Assembly (NCBI RefSeq): GCF_900101745.1
Contig: NZ_FNAD01000003.1
Span: 401,079-465,078, forward strand
Source of the DNA: Glycomyces harbinensis
GTDB taxonomy: Bacteria > Actinomycetota > Actinomycetes > Mycobacteriales > Micromonosporaceae
Direction: 5' to 3'
Length of the DNA: 64,000 bases
Part shown: piece by piece, positions 51,640 through 60,109 of the stretch
Layout of the letters: each line of letters opens with the position of its first letter
Position numbering within the stretch: position 1 is the first letter of the stretch
Made by a program: the position numbers and the translations under genes
Notes under the pieces: model-generated
What the model was told of the DNA's origin: nothing
Database searches by the model: none
What the model saw: only the letters and a program-made list of their open reading frames with translations

Positions 51640-52758
51640 ATGACCCTCGCTCCGCAGACGCCGCGCCGCACCGGGTCCTCAAGCGGCCCAGCGCGAACGG
51701 GCCCGGCCCGCCGGGCCCGGCGCGGCGAGGGGACCGCCGGCTGGCTGTTCACGCTCCCGGTCATCGTGATCCTCGGGCTCTTCCTGCTCGTGCCGGTGCT
51801 CATGGCGCTGTGGGTGAGCTTCTCCGACTGGACCGGGCGCGGGAGTCCGCTCGCGCCCGGCGTCGGCTTCGTCGGCCTCGACAACTACGCCGAGATCACC
51901 TCCGGGGGCGGCCTGCCCGAACGCGACTTCGGCCTGGCGATGCGCAACAACGCCTGGTACGTGCTGCTGGTCGTGCCGCTCCAGACGGGACTGTCGCTGT
52001 TCCTCGCGGTCCTGGTCAACCGGGCCGTGCTGCGCGGGCGCGGCTTCTTCCGCACCGCGTTCTACTTCCCGTCGGTCACCAGCTCGGTCGCGATCACCGT
52101 GCTGTGGATGTTCCTGTTCTCCTCCTCGGGCGCGGTGAACCAGGTCCTGTCCTGGGTCGGCCTGAGCGGCCCCAACTGGTTCAACGACCCGCGCGGCATC
52201 GTCCACGTGGCGCTGTCCTCGATCGGCGTCGACTCGGGCCCGGCCGCGCTCACCGGCTCGGACGCGCTCGGCGTGACCTGGTGGGACTGGCTCTCCGGCC
52301 CCTCGGTCGCCATGAGCGCCTTCATCCTCATGGCCGTCTTCACCACCAGCGGCACCTTCATGCTGCTGTTCATCGCCGCGCTGCAGAACATCGGCCCCGA
52401 GATCGACGAGGCGGGCCTGATGGACGGCGCCTCCGCCTGGCAGCGGTTCTGGCGCCTGACGCTCCCACAGCTGCGCCCGACCCTGTTCACCGTCCTCACC
52501 CTCGGCCTCATCGGCTGCTGGCAGGTGTTCGACCAGATCTACACCGGAACCCAAGGCGCACCGGGCAAGACCACCCTCACCCCCGCGTACCTGTCCTACG
52601 AGGCCGCGTTCCGCGACCAGCGGTGGGGCCAGGGCGCGGCCATCTCCTTCATCCTGTTCGCCGTCATCGTCGCCTTCACCCTGTTCCAGCGCTGGGCCCT
52701 GCGCGAACGCGACGGCGAGCGACGATTCCGCAAGACCGCGAACGGAGGCGCCCCGTGA
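51640..52758 (+). CDS. ABC transporter permease (MalF type)
   Basis: A 372-residue permease, longer than average owing to an Arg/Pro-rich N-terminus and an extended loop around residues 175-215 (LSWVGLSGPNWFNDPRGI). Six membrane helices; the first is LFTLPVIVILGLFLLVPVLM. The EAA loop is EIDEAGLMDGASAWQRFWRL. It begins one base after the binding-protein stop, and its own stop overlaps the next GTG. It pairs with the MalG-type subunit. Confidence 0.93.
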   Translation: MTLAPQTPRRTGSSSGPARTGPARRARRGEGTAGWLFTLPVIVILGLFLLVPVLMALWVSFSDWTGRGSPLAPGVGFVGLDNYAEITSGGGLPERDFGLAMRNNAWYVLLVVPLQTGLSLFLAVLVNRAVLRGRGFFRTAFYFPSVTSSVAITVLWMFLFSSSGAVNQVLSWVGLSGPNWFNDPRGIVHVALSSIGVDSGPAALTGSDALGVTWWDWLSGPSVAMSAFILMAVFTTSGTFMLLFIAALQNIGPEIDEAGLMDGASAWQRFWRLTLPQLRPTLFTVLTLGLIGCWQVFDQIYTGTQGAPGKTTLTPAYLSYEAAFRDQRWGQGAAISFILFAVIVAFTLFQRWALRERDGERRFRKTANGGAP

Positions 52759-53621
52759 CCGCCATCGCCAAACCCGCAGGGCCCCAGCGCCGCCGCACCC
52801 GGCCGCTCGCCCAGGCCTGCCTGTACGCGGTGCTCGGCGCGCTCGCCCTGGTCTACATCTTCCCGTTCCTGGTCCAGGTCGCCACGTCGTTCAAACCCGA
52901 CGCCGAAGCGGCCGCGAACACCGTCGCCCTCATCCCGCAGACGTTCACGTTCGCCGCCTACGACCGCCTGTTCGCCCACAGCGACTTCCCGCTGTGGTTC
53001 GCCAACTCCGCGGTCGTGACCGTCGCGGCGACCCTCGGCCGGGTCTTCTTCGCGTCCCTCGCCGGGTACGCCCTCGCCCGGCTGCGGTTCCGCGGCCGGA
53101 GCCTGGTCTTCGCGCTGATCGTCGCCGTCATGGCCGTGCCCTCCGTGGTGCTGCTCATCCCGAAGTTCCTGGTGCTCAACCAACTCGGCCTGTACGACTC
53201 GTACGCGGGCATGATCGTCCCGCTCCTGGTCGACGCCGCGGGCGTGTTCATCATGAAGAACTTCTTCGAGTCGATCCCCGTCTCGATCGAGGAGCAGGCG
53301 CGCATCGACGGCGCCGGGCCCTTCCGCACCTACTGGTCCGTCGTGCTCCCGATGGCCCGGCCCGCCCTCGTCACCATCGTCATCCTCTCGTTCCAAGGCT
53401 CGTGGAACGAGCTGAGCCACTTCATCGTCGCGACCCAGTCGCCCGAACTGACCACCCTCACCAAGGGCGTCGCCTCCCTCTCGTCGGGCCAGCTGAGCCA
53501 GGGCACCCAGTACCCCGTCAAACTCGCCGCCGCCGCGATCATGACGATCCCGGTCGCGATCCTGTTCTTCGTCTTCCAGAAGCACATCGTCAACAAGAGC
53601 GAAGGAGCTGTCAAGGGATGA
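52755..53621 (+). CDS. ABC transporter permease (MalG type)
   Basis: A 288-residue permease with six membrane helices. The first is ACLYAVLGALALVYIFPFLV and the EAA motif is SIEEQARIDGAGPFRTYWSV. It is coupled by overlaps to both neighbours. No ATPase gene follows, so the importer must borrow a shared ATPase such as an MsiK-type protein, or the UgpC-type ATPase at 16.8 kb. Confidence 0.93.
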   Translation: MTAIAKPAGPQRRRTRPLAQACLYAVLGALALVYIFPFLVQVATSFKPDAEAAANTVALIPQTFTFAAYDRLFAHSDFPLWFANSAVVTVAATLGRVFFASLAGYALARLRFRGRSLVFALIVAVMAVPSVVLLIPKFLVLNQLGLYDSYAGMIVPLLVDAAGVFIMKNFFESIPVSIEEQARIDGAGPFRTYWSVVLPMARPALVTIVILSFQGSWNELSHFIVATQSPELTTLTKGVASLSSGQLSQGTQYPVKLAAAAIMTIPVAILFFVFQKHIVNKSEGAVKG

Positions 53622-55492
53622 ACCCCGGACGCCAGCCACTCCTGCACGACGCCGTCGTGGTCCTCCACGCGCCCACCCAGGCGTGGTCGCGCCCCGGCGG
53701 CGAGATGACCGCCGCGATCGACGGCCTGTTCCACGGCGACCGCCGGTTCGCCCGCGGCCTGCGCATCGAGGTCGACGGCGAAGCGCCCGAAGCGATCGGC
53801 GCCGCAGAACACGGCCCCCGCACCGCCGTGTTCGACGCGCTGGTGCGCGGCGTCGACGACGCCTCGGCCGACCCGCACGTCGACCTCACCCGCGAACGCG
53901 AAGTCGGGGACGGGACCATGCGCGAGACGATCACCCTCGCCTCGGCCGCCGGCCACGCCGTCCGCGCGACCCTGCGGCTGCGGGTCGAACCGGACTTCCG
54001 CCCGCTCCAGGACGTCAAGGCCGGCATCGGCGCCGACGCCGACTGGAAGGCCGTCGCCCAAGGCCGCGCCATCGCCGTCACCACCGAGTCCGCCTCGTTC
54101 ACGGTCGAGTCCGACGCGGGGGAGTGGACCATCGGCACCGAAGGGCCTCGACTCGAATGGCGCCTCGACGTCCCGCCGCACCACAGCGCGACCCTCACCT
54201 GGACGATCGCGATGCACGACCGCGACCTGGTCGTCCGCTCCCCGTCCGCACCCGCGCACTGGCACGTGCGCACCGCCGGACTCGAACCGCGACTGGCCCG
54301 CTGGCTCGACACCGCCCTCGGCGACCTCGACGCGCTCCGCCTCGCGCTCCCCGACCACCCCGAAGACGCCTTCCTCGCCGCCGGGGCGCCCTGGTTCCTC
54401 ACCCTCTTCGGACGCGACTCGATCTGGGCCGCAAGGATGCTCATCCCCGTCGACGTGTCGATCGCCGCCTCCACGCTGCGCGTCCTCGCCCGCCTGCAAG
54501 GCGTCCGCGACGACGCCGAGACCGAGGAGGAACCCGGCAAGATCCCGCACGAACTGCGCGCCGGCGCGCTGCCCGTCCAAAGCGGCGCCTGGGCGCTGCC
54601 GCCCCTGTACTACGGCACCGTGGACGCGACCGCCCTGTGGGTCTGCCTCCTCGTCGACGCCTGGCGCGCCGGAATGTCCATCGCCGACGTCGCCGAACTC
54701 GTCCCGAACCTGCGCGCCGCCCTGCGCTGGATCGCGGGCGCCGCCACCGGCGACGGCTTCCTCTCCTACTTCGACCGCACCGGCAAAGGCCTGTCCAACC
54801 AGGGCTGGAAGGACTCCGGCGACTCGATCCAATGGCGCGACGGGCGCCTCGCCGACGGCCCCATCGCCCTGTGCGAGGCCCAGGGCTACGCCCACGAGGC
54901 CGCCGTCGGCGCCGCCGACCTCCTCGACGCCCTCGGCGAACCCGGCGCCGACGAATGGCGCGACTGGGCCGCGCGCCTGCGCGACCGCTTCAACGAGCGC
55001 TTCTGGGTCGCCACCCCCGAAGGCGACTACCCGGCCATCGCCCTCGACCGCGACGGCCGCGCCGTCGACACCCTCACCAGCAACATCGGCCACCTCCTCG
55101 GCACCGGCATCCTCGACCCCGACGCCGAGGCGCGCGTCTCCGCGCTCCTCGTCGGCCCCTCGATGGCCTCCGGATACGGCGTGCGCACCATGTCCACCGG
55201 CGCCGCCGGATACTGGCCGCTCAGCTACCACGGCGGCTCGGCCTGGGCCCACGACACCGCGATCATCGCCCACGGCATGGCCCGCAGCGGCAACCACCGC
55301 GAAGCCTCCACAGTGGTCGACAACCTCCTGAACGCCGCGGAGGGCTTCGGCTTCCGGATGCCCGAACTGCACGCCGGCTACGGCACCGACGAACGCGCCC
55401 GGCCCGTCCCCTACCCCGCCGCGTGCCGACCGCAGGCCTGGTCCGCGGCCGCCGCCGTCACCTGCCGCCAGATCGCCGAACCGGCGGCGTGA
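53618..55492 (+). CDS. Glycogen-debranching-type glycoside hydrolase
   Basis: A 624-residue protein with an N-terminal debranching-enzyme beta domain (residues 1-230; AIDGLFHGDRRFARGLRIEV) and an (alpha/alpha)6 barrel related to amylo-alpha-1,6-glucosidase (APWFLTLFGRDSIWAARMLI, GWKDSGDSIQW, WPLSYHGGSAWAHDTAIIAH). Acidic residues in GRDS, KDSGDS and PELHAGYG are candidates for catalysis. No signal peptide, so it would hydrolyse imported oligosaccharides in the cytosol. ATG 53618 overlaps the permease stop. It is the last gene of the LacI-linked operon and is followed by a terminator. Confidence 0.9.
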   Translation: MNPGRQPLLHDAVVVLHAPTQAWSRPGGEMTAAIDGLFHGDRRFARGLRIEVDGEAPEAIGAAEHGPRTAVFDALVRGVDDASADPHVDLTREREVGDGTMRETITLASAAGHAVRATLRLRVEPDFRPLQDVKAGIGADADWKAVAQGRAIAVTTESASFTVESDAGEWTIGTEGPRLEWRLDVPPHHSATLTWTIAMHDRDLVVRSPSAPAHWHVRTAGLEPRLARWLDTALGDLDALRLALPDHPEDAFLAAGAPWFLTLFGRDSIWAARMLIPVDVSIAASTLRVLARLQGVRDDAETEEEPGKIPHELRAGALPVQSGAWALPPLYYGTVDATALWVCLLVDAWRAGMSIADVAELVPNLRAALRWIAGAATGDGFLSYFDRTGKGLSNQGWKDSGDSIQWRDGRLADGPIALCEAQGYAHEAAVGAADLLDALGEPGADEWRDWAARLRDRFNERFWVATPEGDYPAIALDRDGRAVDTLTSNIGHLLGTGILDPDAEARVSALLVGPSMASGYGVRTMSTGAAGYWPLSYHGGSAWAHDTAIIAHGMARSGNHREASTVVDNLLNAAEGFGFRMPELHAGYGTDERARPVPYPAACRPQAWSAAAAVTCRQIAEPAA

Positions 55493-55519
55493 CCGCGCGG
55501 GGCCTCCGGACGAGGCCGC

Positions 55520-55551
55520 GGGTCTCCGGACCAGAGGGCCTCCGGAGACCC
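55520..55551 (+). terminator. Hairpin terminator after the glycosidase operon
   Basis: GGGTCTCCGGA (55520-55530) and TCCGGAGACCC (55541-55551) pair perfectly around a 10-base loop, 27 bases after the stop. Confidence 0.75.
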
Positions 55552-55579
55552 CACACGCCCCGATGGCAGCATTGACGCC

Positions 55580-55927
55580 GTGCCCGTCCATCCGTCATCA
55601 GTCACCACGCTCCCGCCGCGCGCCGCCGCGGCCGCCCCGGCCCCGACCCGGCGCGCGGCCCCCGCCGCCACCCCCGCCGAGACCGCCGAACCCGACCGGC
55701 CCTGGGTCACCATCGTGCACAACGACCCGGTCAACCTCATGAGCTACGTGTCCTACGTCTTCCGCAGCTACTTCGGGTTCACCGAGGCCAGGGCCGAGCA
55801 GCTGATGCTCGACGTCCACAACAAGGGCCGCGCGGTCGTCTCGAACGGCACCCGCGAGGAGATGGAGCGCGACGTGCAGGCCATGCACGGCTACGGCCTC
55901 TGGGCCACCCTGAGCCAGGACCGCTGA
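55580..55927 (+). CDS. clpS: ATP-dependent Clp protease adaptor ClpS
   Basis: A 115-residue ClpS adaptor that delivers N-degron substrates to ClpC/ClpA-ClpP. The core reads [20 protein letters not shown] with the binding-pocket DPVN and hydrophobic wall, then [20 protein letters not shown]. The first 38 residues are an Ala/Pro-rich disordered extension longer than usual. Start GTG 55580. Its stop overlaps the DUF2017 ATG, the standard actinobacterial gene pair. Confidence 0.94.
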   Translation: MPVHPSSVTTLPPRAAAAAPAPTRRAAPAATPAETAEPDRPWVTIVHNDPVNLMSYVSYVFRSYFGFTEARAEQLMLDVHNKGRAVVSNGTREEMERDVQAMHGYGLWATLSQDR

Positions 55928-56502
55928 TGGCCCGCCACTTCAAGCGCCGGACCGGCGGCGGCGCCTCGATCATCCTCGAGGCGTTCGAGATCGACCTCCT
56001 GCGCGACTGCGCCGAACAGCTCCTCGAACTCCTCGGCCCCGCGGACGGACCCGCCGGCGACGACCCCCTCGCCGCCGCCCTCCACCACGGGCCCAGCGAC
56101 GCCCCCGACGACCCCGCGCTCAAGCGGCTCTTCCCCGACGCCTACGGCGACGAGGACGACGAGGCGCGCAACGCCTCCGCCGAGTTCCGCCGCTTCACCG
56201 AGAACGACCTGCGCGCCCGCAAGCGCACCGACGCCCTCGCCCTGATCGCCTCCCTCGACGCCGCCGGCGACCTCGGCCGCCGCGGCGCCGACGTGCGCCT
56301 CGACGCCGACCAGTGCCGCCACTGGCTCGGCACCCTCAACGACCTCCGCCTCGCCTTCGCCTCACGCCTCGGCATCGGCGCCGAAGGCGACGACCGCGCG
56401 CTCCTGCGCCTTCCCGACGACGACCCCCGCAAAGCCACCGCGAGCGTCTACTTCTGGCTGACCTGGCTGCAGGACAACCTGGTCGAGGCGATGATGCGCT
56501 GA
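55927..56502 (+). CDS. DUF2017 family protein
   Basis: A 191-residue protein of DUF2017, almost always found next to clpS in actinobacteria. It begins ARHFKRRTGGGASIILEAFE, then LLRDCAEQLLELLGP, LKRLFPDAYGDEDDEARNAS, and ends DRALLRLPDDDPRKATASVY with FWLTWLQDNLVEAMM. Function unknown; the constant linkage suggests a role with the Clp adaptor. The start overlaps the clpS stop by one base. Confidence 0.93.
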   Translation: MARHFKRRTGGGASIILEAFEIDLLRDCAEQLLELLGPADGPAGDDPLAAALHHGPSDAPDDPALKRLFPDAYGDEDDEARNASAEFRRFTENDLRARKRTDALALIASLDAAGDLGRRGADVRLDADQCRHWLGTLNDLRLAFASRLGIGAEGDDRALLRLPDDDPRKATASVYFWLTWLQDNLVEAMMR

Positions 56503-56590
56503 CCCGGGCGGTCCGGCGCCCATCGCCGGCAGGTGCCGGAGCTTCGACCGCCGTCGTACCATGGAACCGTCCCGGACGAGAGGAGCCCGC

Positions 56591-56941
56591 GTGACCCGCC
56601 CGCGCACCGCGCCCCGCAGCGTCCACCACCCCGACCTCGACGCGGTCGCCCTCCGGCAGGTCCTGGAGGCGCTGGCCGACCCGGTGCGGCTCGCGCTGGT
56701 CTCGCAGCTCGCCCGGTCCGAGGGCCACATCAGCTGCGGCGGCTTCGACGTCCCGGTCGCCGCCTCGACGTTGACGCACCACTGCAACGTGCTGCGCGAG
56801 GCGGGCCTGATCCGGCAGTACTACGTCGGTACCGTGAAGCGGAACGCGCTGCGCGCCGAGGAGATGGAGGCGCGGTTCCCCGGTCTGCTCGCGGCGCTCC
56901 TCGCCGCCGCCACGGTGGAGTCCCCCGCGGTGGCGGCGTGA
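56591..56941 (+). CDS. ArsR-type helix-turn-helix regulator
   Basis: A 116-residue winged-helix regulator. It reads LRQVLEALADPVRLALVSQL, then HISCGGFDVPVAASTLTHHC and NVLREAGLIRQYYVGTVKRN. There is a single early cysteine (SCGG) and one in HHCNVL, but no complete ArsR metal motif. GTG 56591 has GAGAGGAG upstream and is preferred to ATG 56561. No target gene is adjacent; the long gap downstream holds palindromes but no reading frame. Confidence 0.85.
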   Translation: MTRPRTAPRSVHHPDLDAVALRQVLEALADPVRLALVSQLARSEGHISCGGFDVPVAASTLTHHCNVLREAGLIRQYYVGTVKRNALRAEEMEARFPGLLAALLAAATVESPAVAA

Positions 56942-57451
56942 GCCGCCGCCTCCGGAACTTCCGGTCCGCAAGTGACCAGAGTGGAATCGCCTTGACTTCT
57001 TCACCTGGGGCGCCGGGGTTCGGCGGCGTCGGCGCAATCGATTGCGGCGCCGCCGGAGATGAAGTTCTGGTAACGAAATCGGCACGGTCGCCCGTCGCGG
57101 GCGTGTCGCGGCCGTGGCGGTCGCGCACTGCGCGGACGGAAGTGGCTAGCGCGCGCTACATCGCCCCAGTTCAGCGCCCTGCCGGGCCCGGGCGGCCGAC
57201 CGGTCGCGCGACGGGCGTCCGAGAGGTGCCGGATGCCCGGATTCAGAACAGAGTGTTTATCATTGCCCCCATCTCCGCTCCGAGACCCTGTCCGCCATGG
57301 CGAACCCATGGTCGCGGTCGTCAGAGAGCGCTCACCTGCCAGCGGTGCTACTGGCGCGGGGACGCGAACAAGGCTCGACATCTGTTAGCCTCGATCGTGT
57401 CAAACGGCTCATCGTCGTATATACCTCGTAATATTCACATAAGGCGATTCC
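56942..57451. other. 510-base gene-free gap with palindromes
   Basis: No frame here has a start site or family resemblance. It contains CGCAATCGATTGCG (57033-57046), a perfect central-CG palindrome of LacI-operator type, and TAGCGCGCGCTA (57147-57158). TTGACT (56992-56997) lacks a matching -10. Near the next gene TAATAT (57429-57434) is a possible -10, and AAGGCG precedes the ATG. Confidence 0.45.
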
Positions 57452-57775
57452 ATGGCTGAACGAGTAATCGATCCCGAAGCACTCGAGGAGTACCGGACGC
57501 TCATCCGCGAGCAGTTGGACCACCTCGAAACGATCATCCCCAGGCTGGAGAAGGGCCAGAGCCTCGGCCGCGCGCCCGCCTTCGGGCAGATGGACGCCTC
57601 CAAGGCCGCCCACGAGAGCTACGCCGCGTTCCACCAGACGACCTGGGACAACCTGCAGGACCTCCGCGGCGCGCTGAACGGCATGATCAAGACCCTCAAC
57701 GACTCCGCCGAACTGGCCGAGGAGGCCGACAAGGCCGGCGAGGACGAGATGGACCGGTATGAATCCGAGCTTTGA
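57452..57775 (+). CDS. Small helical ESX-type (WXG100-like) protein
   Basis: A 107-residue all-helical protein. The size and helix-turn-helix layout, with HQTTWDNLQDLRGALNGMIK in the middle where WXG100 proteins carry their W-x-G turn, suggest a type VII secretion substrate or chaperone-like partner; the glycine of the motif is not conserved. The C-terminus is acidic (ADKAGEDEMDRYESEL). It lies 76 bases before a large glycine-rich protein with the same type of acidic end, forming a two-gene unit. The secretion machinery is not in the window. Confidence 0.65.
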   Translation: MAERVIDPEALEEYRTLIREQLDHLETIIPRLEKGQSLGRAPAFGQMDASKAAHESYAAFHQTTWDNLQDLRGALNGMIKTLNDSAELAEEADKAGEDEMDRYESEL

Positions 57776-57851
57776 CGCGCCCGTCCGCGGCGCCCGCCCG
57801 CGCACGCGCCAGTCAGACAACCTCCCTCCTGCCGAGAGCGAGTAGCAGCCG

Positions 57852-59954
57852 ATGTCCGAAGAAGACCCGAAGTTCGAACGCAAGGAGTACGGCGAGCTCG
57901 CCGAGGGCCAGTCCAGCGCCGACTACACCACCGCCGTCAACGACCTGCGCGTCAGCCCGCAGTGCAGCCACGACGCGTGCACCAACAGCACCGAGGACCC
58001 CGCCGAGCCCGCCTGGGTCAAGCTCATGTCCGCCGTGCCGCAGGCGAACCAGATCACCAGCCTGAAGGCCTCGCGCGAGGGCACCATGCTGCTGCCGGAG
58101 GGCCAGACCATCCAGAGCATGGTCGCCTCGATCCGGCCCCAGCCCGAGGCCGACTACGCGCTCGACACGATCCGGGACGAGTGGATCGACTTCCGCGAGG
58201 ACTTCCTCACCATCGCCCCGAAGCTCGAGCAGGGGCTCTCGACGCTGTCGGGCTTCTGGAAGGGCGAGGACTTCGACGCCTTCGAGGAGCAGACCGAGAC
58301 GGTCCTGAAGAACTGCAGGACGATCGCCGGCGACATCGCGGGGGAGAACGGCGACGACGGCGTCGTCAAGCTGATCGACGACAAGCAGCTGGAGATCTAC
58401 GAACAGCAGGGCGGCACGTCCTGCCCTTACCCGGCACCGAAGTTCTACATGCAGGGCACCAGCTGCGGATCGCACCAGATCCACATCCGGCCGCCGTTCT
58501 TCAAGAACTGCGAGATCCACAAGAACGACGAGATCAAGAAGGCCGTCGAGCTGGCCGGCTTCGACCCCACCATCATGGACGAGGTGCAGGAGGGCCGCGA
58601 GACCACGTACAACCGGTGGCTCGAGTACGTCAACGCCAACCCCGATTACGAGGAGGGCGGCGTCAAGGGCGAGGCCCTGGCGACGAAGAAGGCCGACGAG
58701 TTCGCCGACCGGCGCCTGGTCACCTTGGGCGCGCAGGGCTCCGAGCAGCTCGAGGAGGAGTCCGCCCGCGTCAACGAGGAAGTGACCGAGCGCCACGCCA
58801 ACGCCGAGGCGCACGTCCAGGAGATCACGCCCGACGTCCGCAAGGGCGAGGGCACGACCTTCGACAACGGCGACACCCCCAAGTTCGACAGCGGCGGCCT
58901 CGACGGCGGCGACGGCGGCGGTATGCCCGACATCGACGAGGCCGGCGGCATCGACAGCCTCCAGACGCCCCAGGATCTCAGGCCGGTCACCGGCGGCCCC
59001 GACACGTCGGGCCTCAACGCGAACGGTCTGAACGGCGGCCCGAACGGCGGCCCGAACAGCCAGACGCCGGCGTTCGCGAACTCCGGCGGGAACCTCGACG
59101 GCCTCAACGGGGACAACGCGTTCGGCTCGAACATGCCGGACCCCGACAACGTCAACGGCAGCCTGACCGCTCCGAACGGCAGCGAACTGCCGCCCGGGGG
59201 CGACTACTCCGGCGGCGGGCTCAACGGGACGCCGCCCGGCGGGAACTACCCCGGGAGCGATCTCAGCTCGCTCGACGACAACCCCTGGAACGCGGGCGCC
59301 GACCCCGACGACGTGACCGGCGGCCTCGCCGGCGGCGGCGGTCTCGGCGGCGGCGGTGGATCGGTGCCGGGGAACATCAGCACCGGCGGCCTCAGCAACG
59401 GCGGTCTCGGCGGCGGCAACCCGCCCTCGGGCTACGTGCCCGGCGGCGGTCTCGGCGGCGGCGGGACCACGCCGCGCCGCGTCGGCGGCACCACCGGCCT
59501 GAACACCGGCCCGCGCAAGCTCGGCGGCACCAGCGGTGACACCGGGCCGCGCAAGATCGGCGGACGCACGCCCAGCTTCCCCGGAGGCGGCGGTGGCGGC
59601 GGCACCGGCTCGATCAAGGGCGGCGGCCTCGGCGGTCCGCCCGGATCGTCGGGCAAGGGCGGCAGCCTCGGCGGCATGAGCGGCGGCGGCTCGGGTGCCG
59701 GCGGCGCCGGATCCGGTGGCGGTCGCGGCGGTGGCGTCGGCGGCGCGGGAGCCGGAGCGGGAGGCGCGGGCGCGGCCGGAGCCAAGGGCGGCCTGGCCGG
59801 AGGAGCCCACGGCGCCGGCGGCATGATCGGCGGCGGCGCCCCCGGCGGACGCAGGGACGAGGACGGCGAGTCCGAGCGCCAGTTCTGGATCGCCGAGGAC
59901 GAGGACGTCTGGGGCGGCGGTCCCGAGGACGAAGAGGAAGACCCCTACGCATAG
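57852..59954 (+). CDS. Large glycine-rich ESX-type secreted protein
   Basis: A 700-residue protein. Residues 1-300 are a helical head with a WXG-like turn (LSTLSGFWKGEDFDAFEEQT) and an unusual cysteine-containing insert (GGTSCPYPAPKF, GTSCGSHQIHI, FKNCEIHKND). Residues 330-660 are a low-complexity Gly/Asn/Pro region. The last 30 residues are acidic and end with RQFWIAEDEDVWGGG. This W-x-(A/T)-E-D-E-D-V-W-G type tail recurs in actinomycete proteins linked to type VII secretion. It probably works at the cell surface with the small upstream protein. Function unknown. Confidence 0.75.
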   Translation: MSEEDPKFERKEYGELAEGQSSADYTTAVNDLRVSPQCSHDACTNSTEDPAEPAWVKLMSAVPQANQITSLKASREGTMLLPEGQTIQSMVASIRPQPEADYALDTIRDEWIDFREDFLTIAPKLEQGLSTLSGFWKGEDFDAFEEQTETVLKNCRTIAGDIAGENGDDGVVKLIDDKQLEIYEQQGGTSCPYPAPKFYMQGTSCGSHQIHIRPPFFKNCEIHKNDEIKKAVELAGFDPTIMDEVQEGRETTYNRWLEYVNANPDYEEGGVKGEALATKKADEFADRRLVTLGAQGSEQLEEESARVNEEVTERHANAEAHVQEITPDVRKGEGTTFDNGDTPKFDSGGLDGGDGGGMPDIDEAGGIDSLQTPQDLRPVTGGPDTSGLNANGLNGGPNGGPNSQTPAFANSGGNLDGLNGDNAFGSNMPDPDNVNGSLTAPNGSELPPGGDYSGGGLNGTPPGGNYPGSDLSSLDDNPWNAGADPDDVTGGLAGGGGLGGGGGSVPGNISTGGLSNGGLGGGNPPSGYVPGGGLGGGGTTPRRVGGTTGLNTGPRKLGGTSGDTGPRKIGGRTPSFPGGGGGGGTGSIKGGGLGGPPGSSGKGGSLGGMSGGGSGAGGAGSGGGRGGGVGGAGAGAGGAGAAGAKGGLAGGAHGAGGMIGGGAPGGRRDEDGESERQFWIAEDEDVWGGGPEDEEEDPYA

Positions 59955-59962
59955 CGGGATTC

Positions 59963-59996
59963 GGGGCGGGACCGGCGGCGACGCCGGACCCGCCCC
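59963..59996 (+). terminator. Intrinsic terminator after the glycine-rich gene
   Basis: GGGGCGGG-A-CCGGCG pairs with CGCCGG-A-CCCGCCCC around GCGA, followed by TTTCC, 9 bases after the stop. Confidence 0.8.
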
Positions 59997-60067
59997 TTTC
60001 CCGTGCGTGCTGAATGACGTTGGGCGAGAACACGATCGAGCCCCCGGCGGGCACTTCGGGCAGCACT

Positions 60068-60097
60068 GAGGCCGCCGACCGAACGGTCGGCGGCCTC
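60068..60097. terminator. Hairpin terminator for the MMPL gene
   Basis: GAGGCCGCCGACCG (60068-60081) and CGGTCGGCGGCCTC (60084-60097) form a long stem 13 bases past the end of the reverse-strand MMPL gene. Confidence 0.75.
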
Positions 60098-60109
60098 GGC
60101 CCGTGCCGT

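Noticed and set aside
53330..55591. A 753-codon reverse-strand open frame
   Set aside because: It lies opposite the glycosidase and permease genes, has no ribosome site or recognisable domain, and is rich in Gly, Val and Arg as expected of a shadow.
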